Position numbers and translations under genes: made by a program. From Kalmanozyma brasiliensis GHG001 (taxonomy: Eukaryota > Basidiomycota > Ustilaginomycetes > Ustilaginales): a stretch of DNA of 64,000 nucleotides. The DNA lies in NCBI RefSeq assembly GCF_000497045.1, contig NW_015961952.1, forward strand, positions 434,001 through 498,000, given 5' to 3'. The notes below the pieces were generated by a model. It did not search any database and was not told the DNA's origin. It saw only the letters and a program-made list of their open reading frames with translations. Below are positions 60,407 to 64,000 of this stretch, piece after piece (position 1 is the stretch's first letter; each line of letters begins with the position of its first letter).

Positions 60407-62095
60407 CTAGGCTGGTGACGAGCCCGATTCCTTGGCATCGCCATTGGCCGCATGGGGATGGATAGGCAACGCGGCGTCCTCGGTCTCGACATCGGTGGTG
60501 ACGACGATACTGACCGCGTAGCGGGGCGAGTCCGGCATGAGCACCGACTTGTCCTTCTTTGTTGTGCTGCCCGTGTTGCTCCTCGACATGGTGTCCATAG
60601 TGCTGCTGATGGAAGGCACGGTGGCGAGCGAACTCCTCTTCTCTCTGTCCGGACGAGAATATCTGGGGTTGAGGAAGTTACCCATGCGCTTGTGATACGA
60701 GATGGTGACGTGCTCGCTTTGGTCGAATTGAGTGCGCACAACGTCGATCTCGATGGGAATCTGGCGTCGGATGATGTTGAGGCCGATGGCGGCCCTGAAC
60801 ACGGGGTCGAGGGTGGCGACGGTGCAAAAGCCGGCGAAAAAGGTGCACGAAGTGATGGTGGCGATGTTGAGAGCAATCATAGCGCCGTTGAGCGTGTTTC
60901 GGATATCGCCGGCCAGCACACGGTGCGGAAACTGATCTCGGACGACGTAGATCGGGATGTAGGCGTATAGCGGGACGCAGCTGCACAAGGTGAAAACGTA
61001 GAGGGCCGCAAGGATCGTCATTTTCCAGCTGCTGAGGCTGAGGTGGGTGGTGCTGTGCTCCGAGGTGGGCTTGCCTTTGGTGAAGAGGAACCACACTTTG
61101 CGCGGACATGTGGTGCACGAGATCGGAATGGGGTCCGGGTAGAGAGAGCACGCGTGGTCGACCAGACTGACGACGTTGGGCGGACCGTAGCAATAGACCG
61201 GGAAGAGGAGGGCAATGGCGCACGCGGCAAACACGGCGAGTGAGATGTCCATGAACCGCAGCACCTCCATGTACTTGGCTGCGACAATGCGGGCCGTCCA
61301 GATGAGCTCGTCGGAAGCGAGAACGTCGGGATCAGTTAGGGAGCCGGACCTGCCAGCGTAGTAGTCCCGCAGCTGACGCAACACTTCGGCAGACAGCACG
61401 CGGTGGGCGAATCGCTCTGAACTGTGATAGTGATGGCTACCGATGGCAGCGAGGACAATGGTGGTGGTGGACAGCAGCACGCACGGAAGGATGAGCGATG
61501 CGTTGGCGATCAGGGGTGACTTTGTGACGGGAAAGTGATACCACTTGAGGCGTGATCCGAGCGTGCCACGGTTCATGGAGGACAAGGGAGACAGCGGACT
61601 GCACCCAGCAGCAAAACCATGAATGCTGATGTAGGCGCATACGATCAAGGGCAACCAAGGCAGAGGTACGACCCAGAGCCAGGCAAAGCTGCTGACAAGG
61701 GTGGATGAGTAGCAGACCGAGACCAGGGCGGTGGTGTTCCACGCAATGAGGTACAAAGCGACACCGAGCACGAGTACAAAGACCGCATTGGCAACGTAGA
61801 ACGTTCCGTGGACCGAATTGCGCCTGGTGATGATCCAGAGTTTGCCGAGGGACTGCTTCTTGTAGAGCAAAAACGCGACGACGACAAAAGTGATGAGGCA
61901 CTCGACCTCGCCGACGAGCAAGAACGAGCGGACGGAATGACTCATGGGACCGTTGATCGACAAGGAGAGGGCGTTGATAAGTTCTAGCCGGGTCTGACCG
62001 CGATGAAGGAAGACCATGTTGTTGGGCTCGAATGGACGCAACAGGGAAAGGGGCCTGGGGATGGCGTCCAGATCAGGTTTTGTGACGTCAAACAT
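60407..62095 (-). CDS. Seven-transmembrane protein of unknown function
   Basis: A 562-aa intronless protein from ATG 62095 (MFDVTKPDLDAIPRPL). Seven strongly hydrophobic segments of 20-30 residues can be counted; for example SFLLVGEVECLITFVVVAFL, ANAVFVLVLGVALYLIAW, LILPCVLLSTTTIVLAAIG, ISLAVFAACAIALLFPVY and ALNIATITSCTFFAGFCTV. A ~115-residue Ser/Thr-rich hydrophilic tail follows. A loop between segments 5 and 6 holds clustered Cys (SCTTCPRKVW). I see no signature of fungal pheromone receptors, rhodopsins or Pth11-type CFEM receptors. It may be a smut-specific orphan receptor-like protein, but function is unknown. Confidence 0.8.
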   Translation of the reverse strand: MFDVTKPDLDAIPRPLSLLRPFEPNNMVFLHRGQTRLELINALSLSINGPMSHSVRSFLLVGEVECLITFVVVAFLLYKKQSLGKLWIITRRNSVHGTFYVANAVFVLVLGVALYLIAWNTTALVSVCYSSTLVSSFAWLWVVPLPWLPLIVCAYISIHGFAAGCSPLSPLSSMNRGTLGSRLKWYHFPVTKSPLIANASLILPCVLLSTTTIVLAAIGSHHYHSSERFAHRVLSAEVLRQLRDYYAGRSGSLTDPDVLASDELIWTARIVAAKYMEVLRFMDISLAVFAACAIALLFPVYCYGPPNVVSLVDHACSLYPDPIPISCTTCPRKVWFLFTKGKPTSEHSTTHLSLSSWKMTILAALYVFTLCSCVPLYAYIPIYVVRDQFPHRVLAGDIRNTLNGAMIALNIATITSCTFFAGFCTVATLDPVFRAAIGLNIIRRQIPIEIDVVRTQFDQSEHVTISYHKRMGNFLNPRYSRPDREKRSSLATVPSISSTMDTMSRSNTGSTTKKDKSVLMPDSPRYAVSIVVTTDVETEDAALPIHPHAANGDAKESGSSPA

Positions 62096-63502
62096 GATGT
62101 CCGAGCCCTCGTAGCTACTATCGAGGCTTGGAGCGGTAGATATGAGCAGCAGTCAAAGCAAGGTCGATGAAGGAGTCGTCGCCGAAGTCAGAGTGGTGAA
62201 ACGGGGTCGCGAAGATGGAGAATGGGAGACAGATCGTTGAAGGGGACGTCGGAGAGGTGTAGATTTGATGTACTCGTGTCCAGGATGTTTCGTGGCTATA
62301 TATGTGCCTTCGCACATAGCGGTACTTCAAGCGACGATCTAAACGAAGCTGTCACTGCCTAGCGTGATGCTGTCAGGTCGGTCAACAATGCATTCTTGCC
62401 TTGCATCAATCAGAAGAAGTTCTCGTTGCATAATGTGAAAGATGCGGCTCTTTGTTCCGTCCATTGTCAGTGCGAACGAGGGTCCAAGGTGATGCCTATG
62501 CATACCTTAGATCTGCATAGGACCGTATCGAAAGGAGCAGGCGAGCCAAAGTAGCGTGGGGAAGCTCGCTGCGGGCGACTAAAAGGATCACGGTCCGCTC
62601 GCAAAATTGTTCCATGGGACAACCTTGATATCTGCAACCCACTCGTTACTCTCAAAGCCGCATTTGTTGCAACCTGAGGCCGCGGTAGTACCAAGGCGAT
62701 AGGCGAGAAGGTCCGTGTGCGACACGGCCAGTAGGCGCTTGGCTGAAGAAGGTGAAGCCATGCTCTGGCGATATTGTTCCACCCGGAATCTATCTGGAAG
62801 AGGAGCGAGCGCTGTTTGACAGGTCTTGCGGCTCACGGCTTGCAGTCCAAGTCGAAGTCACACGCAGACAGATGAAGCAGCAGCAGCAGCAGCCGCCGCC
62901 TCGATCAAGATTTGGATTTTCACTGAGCCGCAATTCACTACACTTTAATAATCTAGTAAAAAGCAAGCGTGAGGCCCCGCTCGACGCGTAAAGAGGTGAA
63001 CCCAACACACTCTCTGGAACGCACGCGTAGGGCGCGCTCGCTGTCTTTGTGCGGGTCAGGCGGCTGAGCAGGAGCAACGCTGCTTGTGTAATTTCTCTTT
63101 CCGCTCGGCTAGAACGTCAGACGTCACATCTCTTGCTTGCCGTTCTTCTTGGGATGCGCACAAAGAAGAGCAGAGCACCAAGACTCTCTTTGTGGAGACA
63201 GATTCCCTGACTGACGCTGCTGTCACATGAAACGACAAAGTCGAGCTTCGGCTTTGCAATACTTCTGGCTCTGTGTTCATTTCATTTGGTCCGTCGACGT
63301 TCTTCGCTTCTTCTCTTTCATCACATCCCTTCTTCTCTGCGCAATCACATTCTCTGCGCCTCGGATTCTCTGCGCCTCGCCTCGCGCGCTCTTAAGTGGC
63401 AACTTGTTCGCTCGGATCCTCTTGTCCCACCTCAACAACAAAGCTTTGGCAAAATCCCCCTTTTGGAGCTCCTTTCCGCACGCAAAGCCTTAATTGGCAG
63501 CC
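62096..63502. promoter_or_regulatory. Divergent region between the 7TM gene and the SNF2 remodeler
   Basis: About 1.4 kb with both promoters. A TATATAT element lies ~200 bases upstream of the 7TM ATG next to a perfect hairpin (listed separately). A short CAG/CCG tract occurs near 62877-62901. The last ~250 bases before 63503 are T/C-rich leader. No gene is recognised. Confidence 0.5.
62297..62318 (-). promoter_or_regulatory. TATA element with adjacent perfect hairpin, 7TM gene promoter
   Basis: TATATAT at 62297-62303 overlaps the inverted repeat TATGTGC (62301-62307), loop CTTC, GCACATA (62312-62318). The element is about 200 bases upstream of the 7TM start. The 7-bp stem with a 4-base loop is exact. 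Confidence 0.5.
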
Positions 63503-64000
63503 ATGGCGGCCAAAGTCAAGCAAGAGGCCAATGGCCACCACGACGATGACGACTCGCACGACGAAGAGCTTCTCCGTGCTGCTGCTCAGGCCGACAATCA
63601 GGATCACGATCAAGATTCGTCCAACTCCCATTCCTCTCCCTCCACCGCAGCTACCAGCACAGCAGACTCAACCTCCATGGCACGCACCGGCAGTCAGAAG
63701 GGACGCAACGCTGCTCAGGATGTAGATCCCGCTGTCCACGAAGAGCGCTTCAACAAGCTCAAGTTCCTCCTCCAACGTTCCGGAGTCTACTCCCGTATCA
63801 TGGGCGAAAAGATGGAGAAAGAGCGCAAAGCTCGCGCCGAAGCAGCCGCCAAGCAGGAGGCCCGTCGCGAGGCTGCCGTCAAGGCAGGGGGAACCCCATC
63901 CGATCCACAGCCTTCTGCTCCCGCTCGCAAGACGCGCTCCGGCGCCAACGCAAACGACGATAAGACCTCTGCACCAGCTTCTTCCGAACGCAGGACTCGC
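63503..64000 (+). CDS. N-terminus of a HELLS/DDM1/Irc5-like SNF2 chromatin remodeler (3'-truncated by window)
   Basis: An open frame starts at ATG 63503 (context GCAGCCATGG) and runs 166 codons to the window end without a stop. The first ~75 residues are acidic and disordered (DDDDSHDEELLRAA). The segment FNKLKFLLQRSGVYSRIMGEKMEKE closely resembles the N-terminal helix of LSH-family ATPases, in which human HELLS has a similar LLEKSSIYSKF stretch. A charged coiled coil follows (RKARAEAAAKQEARREAA). In plants and animals this family is needed to maintain DNA methylation. The ATPase motifs lie outside the window, so the family call rests on one helix; an ISWI-like protein is the main alternative. 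Confidence 0.65.
   Translation, partial: MAAKVKQEANGHHDDDDSHDEELLRAAAQADNQDHDQDSSNSHSSPSTAATSTADSTSMARTGSQKGRNAAQDVDPAVHEERFNKLKFLLQRSGVYSRIMGEKMEKERKARAEAAAKQEARREAAVKAGGTPSDPQPSAPARKTRSGANANDDKTSAPASSERRTR

Overview
The window is nuclear DNA from a basidiomycete, most likely a smut fungus (Ustilaginales). Genes are long and mostly intronless. The few introns I can place are mostly 70-215 nt (one is 583 nt), with GTAAGT or GTGAGT donors. The proteins carry long Ser/Ala/Pro-rich and polyQ or polyP stretches. No bacterial-style operons, phage or plasmid features are visible. From memory of smut genomes, a DNMT5-type DNA methyltransferase argues against Ustilago maydis and for a relative such as Ustilago, Sporisorium or Pseudozyma; that is inference.

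Layout. 1-7.4 kb: the 3' part of mitochondrial ribosomal protein uS15m (+), exocyst subunit EXO84 (-), and an SPX-EXS phosphate exporter of the SYG1/XPR1 family (+). 7.4-11.3 kb: a gene-poor stretch with an assembly gap behind a poly-C run. 11.3-16.0 kb: a Ser-rich protein ending in a HECT_2 (UBE3D/Ipa1-like) domain whose last exon lies behind a 583-nt intron. 17.5-23.0 kb: a diaphanous-related formin with a degenerate telomere-like array in its upstream region. 23.3-25.3 kb: a mitochondrial MRS2-type Mg2+ channel. 25.8-26.3 kb: a small unknown two-exon gene. 26.9-29.3 kb: a three-exon gene whose uninterrupted frame joins an EI24/LDS-type membrane domain to a UreD urease-accessory domain. 29.9-33.1 kb: transaldolase and a PPIH-type cyclophilin. 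35.2-40.7 kb: a HAL4/HAL5-like kinase, a MetE-C-like methyltransferase and an SDR oxidoreductase. 41.0-47.7 kb: BIR1/survivin-like and WAPL, divergently transcribed around MCB- and SCB-like sites. 47.8-51.4 kb: an MFS transporter and SHQ1. 52.1-59.5 kb: a 2,466-aa DNMT5. 59.6-60.0 kb: minisatellites. 60.4-62.1 kb: an orphan seven-TM protein. 63.5 kb to the end: the N-terminus of a HELLS/DDM1/Irc5-like SNF2 remodeler.

The most interesting content is chromatin-related. DNMT5, which combines methyltransferase, SNF2 and RING modules with a PCNA-binding box, lies about 4 kb from the start of a probable LSH/DDM1-family remodeler, and WAPL and BIR1 share a promoter region a few kilobases upstream. 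The EI24-UreD frame and the HECT_2 gene with its detached last exon are the two gene models most likely to be wrong or missing in automatic annotation. Only the sequence was read: all domain calls are by eye, and splice sites are predictions.
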